Below the pieces are notes generated by a model that had not been told where the DNA came from, made no database searches, and was given only the letters and a program-made list of their open reading frames with translations. A program made the position numbers and the translations under genes. A stretch of DNA of 35,141 nucleotides from a virus, in IMG/VR virus record IMGVR_UViG_3300024313_000504, positions 1-35,141 of that record. One strand, 5' to 3'. Shown here piece by piece: positions 7,138 through 14,986 of this stretch; position 1 is the first letter of the stretch, and every line of letters begins with the position of its first letter.

Positions 7138-8204
7138 ATTTAGAAAAGATATTAGAAAATAGCCTTAAGACTGAAAACCATAAGTATTTTCATATTGAAG
7201 ATTTAACTGAATGGTCCAAAAAAGTTTTATCCAAAGGTCATGTTGAATATCATACGGATGAAGACGATAATGTAATTTCTTATGTAGCTTATTATAAAAA
7301 TAAAAATAGTTATTTTATTACTATGGTATGGACTCATCCTAATCATAGAGGTAAAGGTCTTTCTAAAAAAATCATTAAAGATATTGTAGATTCAACTGAG
7401 CTTCCTATTGATTTAGAAGTTCATAAAGATAACCCTGCATATAACTTATATCGAATATTAAAGTTTGAAACTGTTGGCTTTAATGATGATCTCATAATAA
7501 TGAGGAGATGTAAGAAGTTAGCTATAATGCAACCTTATATCTTTCCTTATGTAGGTTACTTCAGTTTAATCAATTCATCTGATAAAATTTTATTTTATGA
7601 TGATGTTAACTTTATTAAAAGAGGATGGATTCACAGGCAAAGAATCCTCATAAATGGTAAGGATCATTTATTTACCATTCCTTTAAATAAACCATCACAA
7701 AATAAAAAGATAAATCAAATAGAAATATCTGAAAATGAAAGTAGAATAAAAATCATAAAGAGTATTGAAAGCGCATATAAAAAGGCACCATACTTTAAAG
7801 AAGTTTTTCCAATTATCAAAAAAGTCATATTAGGTAAGTATACACATATTGATGAAATGGCTATTTCTTCTTTAGCTGCAGTATGTAAATATTTAAACTT
7901 AGAGATTAATTATGATAGGACTTCAAAGGCTGATCCTAATTCACAAGGAAAAGAAAAGTGTGAAAGGTTAGCATCCATAACAAAGACATTAGGTTTTTCT
8001 AATTATGTAAATGTAATAAATGACATGTATGATAAAGAAACTTTTAAAACAAAAGGTGTTAATTTATTTTTTAATGATCATAAAATAAAATCATATAACC
8101 AATTCGGTAAACCCTTCGTATCTCACTTGTCAATTATTGATGTTTTAATGTTTAATTCAATAAGAGACACCAAGAAATTAATATTATCATATCATATCAT
8201 TTAA
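7134..8204 (+). CDS. Fusion of GNAT acetyltransferase and WbqC-like protein
   Basis: 356 aa with two parts. Residues 1-125 look like a GNAT N-acetyltransferase: the acetyl-CoA loop is HRGKGLSKK (71-79), and NPAYNLYRILKFE (100-112) is the usual C-terminal GNAT motif. Residues 128-356 match the WbqC-like family (LAIMQPYIFPYVGYF at 129-143, then KILFYDDVNF), which is found in O-antigen and capsule clusters and is thought to help build N-acylated amino sugars. An in-frame ATG at 7500 sits exactly at the domain junction and is preceded by CATAATA, so a free WbqC-like product is possible. The ATGA overlap with kdsA implies translational coupling. The joint activity is probably modification of an amino sugar (inference). 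Confidence 0.85.
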   Translation: MNLEKILENSLKTENHKYFHIEDLTEWSKKVLSKGHVEYHTDEDDNVISYVAYYKNKNSYFITMVWTHPNHRGKGLSKKIIKDIVDSTELPIDLEVHKDNPAYNLYRILKFETVGFNDDLIIMRRCKKLAIMQPYIFPYVGYFSLINSSDKILFYDDVNFIKRGWIHRQRILINGKDHLFTIPLNKPSQNKKINQIEISENESRIKIIKSIESAYKKAPYFKEVFPIIKKVILGKYTHIDEMAISSLAAVCKYLNLEINYDRTSKADPNSQGKEKCERLASITKTLGFSNYVNVINDMYDKETFKTKGVNLFFNDHKIKSYNQFGKPFVSHLSIIDVLMFNSIRDTKKLILSYHII

Positions 8205-8210
8205 CGGATA

Positions 8211-8220
8211 TATAATAAAA
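8211..8220 (+). promoter_or_regulatory. Putative phage promoter, TATAATAAAA
   Basis: Near match to the recurrent element inside TATATAATAAAA, starting 23 nt before the ATG at 8234 and just after the stop of the GNAT-WbqC gene. Confidence 0.5.
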
Positions 8221-8233
8221 TTAGAAAACCAAT

Positions 8234-9121
8234 ATGTTACAGTCATATGATACTTACTTATTATTAGAATCTTTTATTAATGATAAAAACTTTGAAATTT
8301 TAAATGAAAAGAATCTTTCTAGTAAAATTAATAATGATATAAAATTTGCTGTGGTTATGCCAACTTATAAAATTAAGAGTGATGCAGGTGTACATAAGAC
8401 AAGAGCAAGTCATATGTCTTCGGTTGATGTTCTTAAGGATTCATTAGGATCTATTAAAAATCAAAAATTTAAAAATTGGAAATTATTTATAGTTGGTGAT
8501 AAGTATGAAGAAGATCAAGAATTAAAAGATTTACTATCTTCTATGTTTAAGCCTGGCCAATATGAATATTTTAATTTACCTAAACCTGGTGAAAGAGAAT
8601 CTAATATATCATCGGAAGAAAAAAGATTAACTGGAGGAATTAAAGCAGTTAACAAAGGATTAGATATGGCGGCATCTGCCGGTTTTGATTATGTTACAAG
8701 ATTAGATCATGATGACAAATGGGCGCCTAATCATTTAGAGCTTTTGGCAAAAGCATATTCACAATTTCCTAACCTAGGATTTGTGTTTACTCAAGGTAAG
8801 AAAAAGATAGATGCTACTAATTCTTCTGGCGGTTATATGATGATGCCTGATGCGACACCAGAATTAGATGTTAATAACAAAGGTTATGCAACAGGTCAAA
8901 CTGCTGCTAGTTCTGTTTCATGGTGTCCTAAGTTAATCGGTAAATTTAAATACCGAGATGCATCAGCACAAAAAGGAACTGAACCAAAACAAAAGAAAAC
9001 TATTGCCGGTGATGTTGATTTATTTCAACGGATGATGAAAGCAATAAAAGACAAAGAACATAAATACATGTTTATACCTAAGATGACTGTATATCACAGG
9101 AACAGAAAAGGTAAATTTTAA
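8234..9121 (+). CDS. Family 2 glycosyltransferase (GT-A fold)
   Basis: 295 aa. The Rossmann-like nucleotide-sugar domain starts at FAVVMPTYK (38-46). The metal-binding DxD is within RLDHDDKW (D158, D160, D161), after FDYVTRLD. GDVDLFQRM, late in the protein, is a plausible catalytic-base region. No membrane segment is evident, so it is probably a soluble cytoplasmic enzyme. Its own promoter-like element precedes it, and the Hc1 gene and a strong terminator follow. Sugar donor and acceptor cannot be deduced. By context it is one of three probable glycosyltransferases in a 10-kb sugar block. Confidence 0.88.
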   Translation: MLQSYDTYLLLESFINDKNFEILNEKNLSSKINNDIKFAVVMPTYKIKSDAGVHKTRASHMSSVDVLKDSLGSIKNQKFKNWKLFIVGDKYEEDQELKDLLSSMFKPGQYEYFNLPKPGERESNISSEEKRLTGGIKAVNKGLDMAASAGFDYVTRLDHDDKWAPNHLELLAKAYSQFPNLGFVFTQGKKKIDATNSSGGYMMMPDATPELDVNNKGYATGQTAASSVSWCPKLIGKFKYRDASAQKGTEPKQKKTIAGDVDLFQRMMKAIKDKEHKYMFIPKMTVYHRNRKGKF

Positions 9122-9128
9122 GTGAATA

Positions 9129-9146
9129 TATATTAAAACAATAAAA
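9129..9146 (+). promoter_or_regulatory. Weak promoter-like element before the Hc1 gene
   Basis: TATATTAAAACAATAAAA, a degenerate version of the recurrent element, starting 28 nt before the ATG at 9157. With the terminator downstream it could make the Hc1 gene a separate small transcript. Confidence 0.35.
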
Positions 9147-9156
9147 AATAACTATT

Positions 9157-9333
9157 ATGGAAAAATTCGAAGAAATCAAAGCCCTTATTGAATCAGTAAG
9201 TGAAGACGTAGATAAATTTTACGCGAAAGGAAATAAGGCAGCTGCTGTTAGAATTAGAAAATCAATGCAAGATGTTAAAAATCTAGCACAAGAATTGAGA
9301 TTACACGTCCAGGAGACAAAGAACAATATGTAA
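9157..9333 (+). CDS. Hc1-type histone H1-like DNA-binding protein
   Basis: 58 aa. The whole sequence is a helical, charged protein with the family core DKFYAKGNKAAAVRIRKSMQ (19-38) and LAQELRLHVQETK (43-55). From memory this matches the short histone H1-like (Hc1 domain) proteins encoded by nearly all Flavobacteriia and other Bacteroidota. Those bind or bridge DNA and are related to the N-terminal part of chlamydial Hc1. In a phage it could compact or mark phage DNA, or mimic and replace the host protein. It sits alone between the GT2 gene and a perfect terminator, with a degenerate promoter-like element before it. The family call is strong; the role is inference. It is the best clue to the host phylum. 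Confidence 0.85.
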   Translation: MEKFEEIKALIESVSEDVDKFYAKGNKAAAVRIRKSMQDVKNLAQELRLHVQETKNNM

Positions 9334-9351
9334 TTTTACCTATCTTCTATT

Positions 9352-9385
9352 AAAAAGGACTATCTTTAACTAGGTAGTCCTTTTT
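9352..9385 (+). terminator. Intrinsic terminator after the Hc1 gene
   Basis: AAAAAGGACTA pairs perfectly with TAGTCCTTTTT. The stem can be extended by TCT/AGG to 14 bp with a six-base loop, and it ends in a T-run. The A-rich left arm would allow some function on the opposite strand, but no minus-strand genes are present. Confidence 0.9.
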
Positions 9386-9432
9386 GTTTGTATAATGTCC
9401 TATTATACTTGAAACTTTTTTTAAAACCTCTA

Positions 9433-9444
9433 TATAATAATAAA
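9433..9444 (+). promoter_or_regulatory. Promoter of the sugar operon, TATAATAATAAA
   Basis: One of the best matches to the recurrent element (TATATAATAATAAAT from 9431), 25 nt before the ATG at 9458. It lies between a strong terminator and a run of eight closely packed genes, so it should drive the operon 9458-16469. Confidence 0.65.
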
Positions 9445-9457
9445 TCAGTTAATTTAT

Positions 9458-10009
9458 ATGGAAAGGTGCTTAATATTAGATTTTGATGATACATTAGTTT
9501 CAACTATTGATACTCATGCAAATTCTTGGAAGCTTGCAATAGAAAGAGTGCTAAATAGAGATATTCCTATTGAAACAATAATGTCAGATATTAATTATGG
9601 AATGGATGTTCTTTTAAAAAAATATCAATTAACTGAAACTGAATCTCAATTAGCACAAGATTATAAAAGAGAAATATTTTCAAAGAATCTTCATAAGACT
9701 AAGATAAACCAATTACTTTTGTGGATAATTAAAAATTCACAATTTGAAAAGGTTATTATAGCATCAAATTCGTCTAGAGAAAATGTAGATAGAATTATGG
9801 CTTATCATAATATAAGTCACGAATTATTTGATTTGATTGTAACAAGAGATAATGTTTTAAATAAAAAGCCACATTCAGATATGGCAGATTTAATTTTTAA
9901 AACATTTCCTAAATATAATCCATCTGATTTTTTAATGGTTGGTGATTCAGAAGTAGATTCAACATTCGCACATAAAAACAAAATGAAATGCATACTGGTA
10001 AAGTTTTAG
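9458..10009 (+). CDS. HAD-superfamily phosphatase (beta-phosphoglucomutase-like)
   Basis: 183 aa. HAD motif I is DFDDT with nucleophile D8 and acid/base D10. Motif II is IASNSS (S103). Motif III is K137 in NKKPHSD. Motif IV is VGDSEVD (D163, D167). A helical cap lies between motifs I and II (about 15-85), placing it in the capped subfamily with phosphoglycolate phosphatase and beta-phosphoglucomutase. It is first in a tightly coupled operon and overlaps the kinase gene by 22 nt. It probably removes phosphate from, or moves it on, a sugar intermediate. KdsC-type KDO-8-phosphatases lack such a cap, so I do not call it KdsC. Confidence 0.88.
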   Translation: MERCLILDFDDTLVSTIDTHANSWKLAIERVLNRDIPIETIMSDINYGMDVLLKKYQLTETESQLAQDYKREIFSKNLHKTKINQLLLWIIKNSQFEKVIIASNSSRENVDRIMAYHNISHELFDLIVTRDNVLNKKPHSDMADLIFKTFPKYNPSDFLMVGDSEVDSTFAHKNKMKCILVKF

Positions 10010-10734
10010 TAGGAAACAGTGGAGACAGAGTATATCTCCAAGATAACAAAGTTATTAAAGAGGCAGGGGTTTATCCTATAAAGTTTAAACAACAAATGGA
10101 TTGGTTGCGAAACTGTACTCACCCTAATTTTATAAAAATCAATCCTATTTCAGATACCTCATTTGAAATGAAAAGGTACCCTACTTGGTATGATAAAATC
10201 TGTGAGCAGCCATTAATTAAATCAATTGACCAATTAGATGATCTCATTCATATTGTAAATGATTTTGATGGTTATGGTACTGATGTAGATACAAGATCTT
10301 ATTTAGATAAATTAGAAGGTAGGACAGGATATAAATATGAAGGTAATTTAAATGCCTCATCCGGTTGGGGTTTTGTTCATGGTGATTTAACAGTAAGCAA
10401 TATTTTATATGATAAGGACTTTATTTTTATTGATCCACGAGGTACTGAAGAACAGAATTATTATGATTATGGAAAACTGATGCAATCTTTTGTAATGAAA
10501 TATGAGGCCCATATATACAATGAAAGGAATTCTAAATACCTTAAGTTCTGTAGAGAAGCAGAAAATATAATGTATGAATGGTATGATGAATATCAATTAA
10601 AATTCTTTTTAGCGGTTCACTTATTAGGAGCAGTACCTTTCTTTGAATTAAACGAAAGATATGAATTAGCTGGAATGTTCCTTAAAAAAGGCCATGAATT
10701 ATTTGACGAATTAGAAATTAAATATAGCAAATGA
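9988..10734 (+). CDS. APH/choline-kinase-fold small-molecule kinase
   Basis: 248 aa. A reduced protein-kinase-like fold is indicated by a Gly-rich start (VGNSGDRVYL), the ATP-binding Lys K24 (VIKEA), the catalytic loop HGDLTVSNIL (H131, D133, N138), and a DFG-equivalent metal-binding Asp D149 in IDPRG. This is the signature of aminoglycoside phosphotransferase, choline kinase and capsule-cluster sugar kinases. Between a phosphatase and a nucleotidyltransferase it most likely phosphorylates a sugar or polyol for nucleotide activation (inference). Resistance to an antibiotic is less likely in this setting. It overlaps its neighbours on both sides (22 nt upstream; ATGA downstream). Confidence 0.82.
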   Translation: MHTGKVLVGNSGDRVYLQDNKVIKEAGVYPIKFKQQMDWLRNCTHPNFIKINPISDTSFEMKRYPTWYDKICEQPLIKSIDQLDDLIHIVNDFDGYGTDVDTRSYLDKLEGRTGYKYEGNLNASSGWGFVHGDLTVSNILYDKDFIFIDPRGTEEQNYYDYGKLMQSFVMKYEAHIYNERNSKYLKFCREAENIMYEWYDEYQLKFFLAVHLLGAVPFFELNERYELAGMFLKKGHELFDELEIKYSK

Positions 10735-11438
10735 GCAGAGTAAGAAAAGCAATTATCTTAGCAGCCGGGAGGTCTACTAGGTATGGATCAAATAAACTTA
10801 TAGATCCAATTTTAGGAAAATCAACAATCCAGTACTGTATTGAATTCTGTATTGAAAATGGAATAGAGGATGCGTATGTTACAATAAGTAAATCTGACTT
10901 CTTTTTTAAGAATAGGAATACAAAGTTATCTCATCCTATTATTGAAAGTTTATCAAAGTATAAAGAAAAGATAAACATTTGTTATGAATTCCAGGAGGAT
11001 GATGAATATGGGCCAGGTGCTGCAATTAAGGCATGGGAAGGTAAATTTTATGAACCTTTCTTATGTCTCTTTGGTGACAATTATTACCAAGGTAATATTG
11101 GCTTAGAATACCATGATCCAAACAATACTGTTGTTACTTATAAGGATTATGATACTAGAGCAAGGAATTTACAACTAGCTACTATCATAGAAGATGTAGT
11201 TATTGAAAAACCTCATGGTGTAGTAAACGGTAGATACTTCTGTGGATATATGATATTTGCAAAAGAAGCGTTTGATAACTTAAGCAGTATTAAATTATCT
11301 AATAGGAATGAATATGAAATTACTCATCTTATAAACTCGATGAATGTTTTAAAATTTGAAGAATTAGATATATGTTGGTATGATTTAACATACGAACAAG
11401 ATAAACAAGTAATAGAAGATATTATTCAAAATTGTTAA
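10731..11438 (+). CDS. Sugar-1-phosphate nucleotidyltransferase (RmlA/GalU-like)
   Basis: 235 aa. The N-terminal signature is AIILAAGRSTRYGSNK (7-22), the NTP-binding loop of this family. LCLFGDNYYQ holds the Asp that binds the catalytic metal and sugar phosphate, and EKPHGVVNGRYFCGYMIF is the expected sugar-binding region. The reaction would be NTP plus sugar 1-phosphate giving NDP-sugar plus pyrophosphate. It differs from KdsB, whose start is PARxxSxRxPGK. Translation is coupled to the kinase by ATGA, and the next gene begins two bases after the stop. The nucleotide and sugar are not predictable from the motifs I can see. Confidence 0.87.
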   Translation: MSRVRKAIILAAGRSTRYGSNKLIDPILGKSTIQYCIEFCIENGIEDAYVTISKSDFFFKNRNTKLSHPIIESLSKYKEKINICYEFQEDDEYGPGAAIKAWEGKFYEPFLCLFGDNYYQGNIGLEYHDPNNTVVTYKDYDTRARNLQLATIIEDVVIEKPHGVVNGRYFCGYMIFAKEAFDNLSSIKLSNRNEYEITHLINSMNVLKFEELDICWYDLTYEQDKQVIEDIIQNC

Positions 11439-11439
11439 T

Positions 11440-12705
11440 ATGAAAGAAAATGTAAAAAAGATTGGTTTTTTTAAATTAGGTAAAGCCATAAAGTTTAATG
11501 AAAACAGTTGGAGCGCAATTGGAGGCGATTGCGAACCTAAGCAATTAATTTGTTCAATTGCAAACCGAAATCCTAATATTGAATATTGGTTATTAAGCCC
11601 TAATGATTTAGGTAAGTTTAGAGCAAAACAAAAACCTAAAGTAGCTTCATTGTTTGGTCCTCCTACTACTGATGATCCAATAGTACCTAATAATATTAAG
11701 GAATTTCATTCTACTATGAAAGAGAGAAAGTCTACCGATGAAACCGTTGAAATTATCCAAGGGTTAGATTTAGATTTTATTTTCTTTTATACTGGTCCAA
11801 CAAGTACTGTTAATATCCCAGAGTATATTAATAAGAAGGATGGTACCGGTCAAGTTAAATCATTAGACTTCTTTAAGTATTATGCAGCTCCTATTATTAA
11901 ATCAATGAATGAGTTGGAAAAGAAAGTTCCTATTGTTGGTTTACTTGTTGATAACCGTTATATTCTTGCATGTAAAGATTGGGGAATTAACAATAGGCCA
12001 ACTTATTACTTAGCACAAAATACATTTACTAAAGAAGAGCAGTATTTCTGCAACCCACCATTAAGAGATGTTAAAACTATTACATCTACCTATGAATATT
12101 CAGGTATTGAAACAGTATTTTTATTAGATAAGAAAAGATATGATACTGATGAATTATTTAAAATGAAGAAGACTGATTCATTTATGATGCTACAGAATCA
12201 AGGTAAAGGATCAGGTGGAATGGATCGTTGGGATCCGGTAAAAGAATATATTGTTGATCAAGAAATAGAGACTGATATCTATGGAAAATGGGATGACGAG
12301 ATTAAGGAAAAGTATCCTAAATGGTTTAAAGGTGAAACTAGAATTGAAACAATGACCGATGAATTACTCGGTACTAAATATACATTCTGTGTACCTATTA
12401 AAGAAGGTATGGTAACCTCTAAGTATGCAGAAATGCTACACTATGGTATTATACCATTCTTACACCCATCTTACGACACTGACTTTAATGTATTCCCTGA
12501 AGGACATTTTATTAGATGTAAATCAGCAGAAGATTTAAAAAAGAAAATAGAATTCTTAAATGCAAACCCAGAGCATTACAAGAAATTATTTTATAACCTA
12601 CAAGAAAAGTATCTTAAGGATTCTTATTATACTGGAGAACATGTAGATAACAAGATCTGGGAATCTTATGAAAGAGTAACTAAAACTGAAACCGTAAATG
12701 TATAA
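11440..12705 (+). CDS. Probable GT-B-fold glycosyltransferase
   Basis: 421 aa. I do not recognise a precise family. The C-terminal third looks like the donor-binding domain of a GT-B transferase: TFCVPIKEGMVTSKYAEML (about 335-353), then HYGIIPFLHPSY and a helical run (EDLKKKIEFL…YKKLFYNLQEKYL) that is common at the end of GT-B proteins. The N-terminal part has IGFFKLGKAIKF and DFIFFYTGPTS, compatible with a Rossmann-like acceptor domain. Phage DNA-glucosyltransferases also use this fold, so modified DNA is one possible acceptor; glycans or virion proteins are others. The end overlaps the epimerase start by 8 nt. Confidence 0.6.
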   Translation: MKENVKKIGFFKLGKAIKFNENSWSAIGGDCEPKQLICSIANRNPNIEYWLLSPNDLGKFRAKQKPKVASLFGPPTTDDPIVPNNIKEFHSTMKERKSTDETVEIIQGLDLDFIFFYTGPTSTVNIPEYINKKDGTGQVKSLDFFKYYAAPIIKSMNELEKKVPIVGLLVDNRYILACKDWGINNRPTYYLAQNTFTKEEQYFCNPPLRDVKTITSTYEYSGIETVFLLDKKRYDTDELFKMKKTDSFMMLQNQGKGSGGMDRWDPVKEYIVDQEIETDIYGKWDDEIKEKYPKWFKGETRIETMTDELLGTKYTFCVPIKEGMVTSKYAEMLHYGIIPFLHPSYDTDFNVFPEGHFIRCKSAEDLKKKIEFLNANPEHYKKLFYNLQEKYLKDSYYTGEHVDNKIWESYERVTKTETVNV

Positions 12706-13720
12706 TTCTGAAACAAAAATCCTAGTCACCGGTGGTGCTGGGTTCGTTGGTACAAATTTTATCAATGATTTATTAAATAGAGGCCATAACCCTAAATGTA
12801 TTGCTGTGATTGATAACATGGAACACGGTACTTATATACCTAAAGTCCATGACCAAATTGAAAATTTTCATAAAGTAGATATTAGAAATCAATATGTAGA
12901 AAATATAATTCAGGAATTTTCTCCTGATTATGTTTACCACTTTGCAGGGTTAGTTTCTATTTATGATTGTCACGAAGACCCTTATGAAGCTGTAGATAAT
13001 AATATCTTAGGAAGTATTAATGTAATGAACGGCTGTGTAAAGGCAGATGTAAAAAGAATTATCTTTAGTGAAACTTCTGCAGTATACGAAAATTGTGAAA
13101 TGCCTAAAGAAGGATTTAACGAAAAGCAATCTGATCCTACTACAATTTATTCTACAACTAAAGCATGTCTTGCCTTATTAGCAGAATCATATCAGAGAAC
13201 TAAAGGTTTAAATTATACTGCATTAAGATACTTTAATGTTGCAGGACCACTACAAGATTATAATAGAACTATTCCTCCTGTATTTGCCGGATTTATTTTA
13301 AGAATTAAAGGTAATCATAATCCTATAGTGTTTGGTGATTATATGAAAGCAAGAGATTATATTGATGTATCTGATGTTAACGCATTTCATATTCTTTGTA
13401 TGGAAAATGAAGACACGGCAAACCAAACATTTAATTTAGGTACTGGTAAAATGACAAACCTAATGGATCTTAAAAATATGATTGGTGATATTATGGGAGT
13501 TGATGAACCTGTGTTTGATCATTACGATCCAATTGCAGGTGAGGCTTTAAATATTAGAGGAGATATCTCTAAAGCTAAGTCGGTAGGATGGGAACCTAAA
13601 AAGGATATTAGAGATACTATTAAAGAAACGATAGTTTACCTCGAAGAAGAGATTAGACAAGGTACAATTGATCCATTAACATTTATGGAAAATTTAGAAA
13701 TTGAAAAAGTAAAAATTTAA
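12698..13720 (+). CDS. NAD-dependent sugar epimerase/dehydratase (extended SDR)
   Basis: 340 aa. The NAD-binding loop is TGGAGFVG (11-18). The catalytic triad region is SETSAVY (124-130) and Y151-xxx-K155 (YSTTK). Further matches are ALRYFNVAGP and ARDYIDVSDV, which place it near the UDP-glucose 4-epimerase/GDP-mannose dehydratase group. It probably converts the nucleotide sugar made by the upstream nucleotidyltransferase into the form used by the glycosyltransferases. Which epimerisation or dehydration it catalyses cannot be told. It is tightly packed between the GT-B-like and C5-methyltransferase-like genes. Confidence 0.93.
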   Translation: MYNSETKILVTGGAGFVGTNFINDLLNRGHNPKCIAVIDNMEHGTYIPKVHDQIENFHKVDIRNQYVENIIQEFSPDYVYHFAGLVSIYDCHEDPYEAVDNNILGSINVMNGCVKADVKRIIFSETSAVYENCEMPKEGFNEKQSDPTTIYSTTKACLALLAESYQRTKGLNYTALRYFNVAGPLQDYNRTIPPVFAGFILRIKGNHNPIVFGDYMKARDYIDVSDVNAFHILCMENEDTANQTFNLGTGKMTNLMDLKNMIGDIMGVDEPVFDHYDPIAGEALNIRGDISKAKSVGWEPKKDIRDTIKETIVYLEEEIRQGTIDPLTFMENLEIEKVKI

Positions 13721-13721
13721 T

Positions 13722-14984
13722 ATGGAAAAAGAATTAAAATGGGGTACTATAATTCCACTGATTGGCGGTAGTGCTATAGGATGTAAAAAATCTGCAGGTA
13801 ATGAACCGGCCTTTCATTTAAGCTATGATGCATTTGCTGCTAATGAAAGTCATATCGAAAAATATTGGCCAGAAGTACCTATGTACAGATTGGATCATGA
13901 AGATTTAGATATACCTAAACAAACTTTTAATGAAGTCGACTATGTAAATTCAGTATGTCCTTGTGCAGGTTTATCACAATTAAATTCTGCGAAAGGTAGT
14001 GCTGCATCTCGAGGATCTGGCGCAACACAGAATCAATGGATGTATAATTCATCAGAGTATATTTTAGAAAATGTAAAGCCTAAAGTTCTTTGGGGTGAAA
14101 ATGCACCTGGTCTTTTTACTAAGATGGGAGAAGGCGTAGTTGATAGATTAAAAGCTATTGGTGAAAAATACGGATATAGTTTTTCGTTAATTAAAACTAA
14201 TACTGAATTGCATGGAATACCACAAAGAAGAATGAGAACCTTTTATTTCTTTTGGAATACCCCAACAGTTCCTATGTTAAGTTGGAAGTTTAGAGAAAAG
14301 AAAAATCTTATTGATTATTTGAATGAAATACCAGAAGATGCTACGCACCAAGATATGTTTATGGTTGAAGGAAAGGTTACAGACCATTTTAAACCTTATG
14401 AATATGTTTTAGAAAAAGAAGGTTTAACACACTCTGAATTTGCTGCTAAATTTAAGAAAGGTACTATTGCACAGTACTTAGAAAAAAATGAATTAATACC
14501 TGATTGTATTAAATGGTTAGAAGAACATTATCCTAAAAGAGGATTTTCAAATAAAAAATCTACAAAGACTTTTATTGATATGTTAGAGCACCAAGAATAT
14601 AAAACTAGTCAAGGGTTAGGTTATTGGGATGCATCACCACACTTCTTTCATGATTCATTTTCTGCTCTTATTGGTAGAAATATGTTTAATGGTGTTCATC
14701 CTATAGAAAATAGATATCTTAATGTAAGAGAGATGTTGCATTTAATGGGCTTACCTCTAGACTTCGGTATTGAAAATCCAAAGCAAGTAAATCATATTGC
14801 ACAGAATGTACCAGTGACTACTGCAATGGATATGGCTGATGAAGTTAAGAAATTTTGCAACGGTGAAGCTAAAATGACTAACTATACATTTTTAAAGCAA
14901 GACAATACAAATCATAAAATTATTGAATCTGTAGAAATTGGATCAGAACCTAAAAAGAAATATAAAGTAAAAAGTATAATTTAA
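13722..14984 (+). CDS. C5-cytosine methyltransferase-like protein with unusual motif I
   Basis: 420 aa. Motif IV is SVCPCAGLSQ, with the PC nucleophile C81. Motif VI is GENAPG (E126, N127). Motif VIII is IPQRRMR (168-172). Motif IX-like RYLNVREMLHLMGLP (331-345) and motif X-like QNVPVTTAMDMADEV complete the fold. The SAM-binding motif I is not the usual FxGxGG: the start reads IPLIGGSAIGCKKSAGNEPA, and the acidic ribose-binding residue is not obvious. A large insertion (about 185-300) lies in the target-recognition region. The nucleophile suggests chemistry at C5 of a pyrimidine in DNA. Its place inside a sugar operon raises the possibility that it prepares a base for glycosylation (inference). 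A plain DNA methyltransferase is the conservative reading. Confidence 0.8.
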   Translation: MEKELKWGTIIPLIGGSAIGCKKSAGNEPAFHLSYDAFAANESHIEKYWPEVPMYRLDHEDLDIPKQTFNEVDYVNSVCPCAGLSQLNSAKGSAASRGSGATQNQWMYNSSEYILENVKPKVLWGENAPGLFTKMGEGVVDRLKAIGEKYGYSFSLIKTNTELHGIPQRRMRTFYFFWNTPTVPMLSWKFREKKNLIDYLNEIPEDATHQDMFMVEGKVTDHFKPYEYVLEKEGLTHSEFAAKFKKGTIAQYLEKNELIPDCIKWLEEHYPKRGFSNKKSTKTFIDMLEHQEYKTSQGLGYWDASPHFFHDSFSALIGRNMFNGVHPIENRYLNVREMLHLMGLPLDFGIENPKQVNHIAQNVPVTTAMDMADEVKKFCNGEAKMTNYTFLKQDNTNHKIIESVEIGSEPKKKYKVKSII

Positions 14985-14986
14985 TT

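Noticed and set aside
9458-10009. HAD protein as KdsC (KDO-8-phosphatase)
   Set aside because: It has a helical cap between motifs I and II and a DFDDT start, unlike the cap-less KdsC family. Proximity to kdsA alone is not enough.
9988-10734. Aminoglycoside resistance gene
   Set aside because: The fold is shared with many sugar and choline kinases, and the operon context is sugar activation. No resistance-specific features are seen.
10731-11438. Nucleotidyltransferase as KdsB (CMP-KDO synthetase)
   Set aside because: The LAAGRSTRYGSNK loop is of RmlA/GalU type and not the PARxxSxRxPGK type of KdsB.
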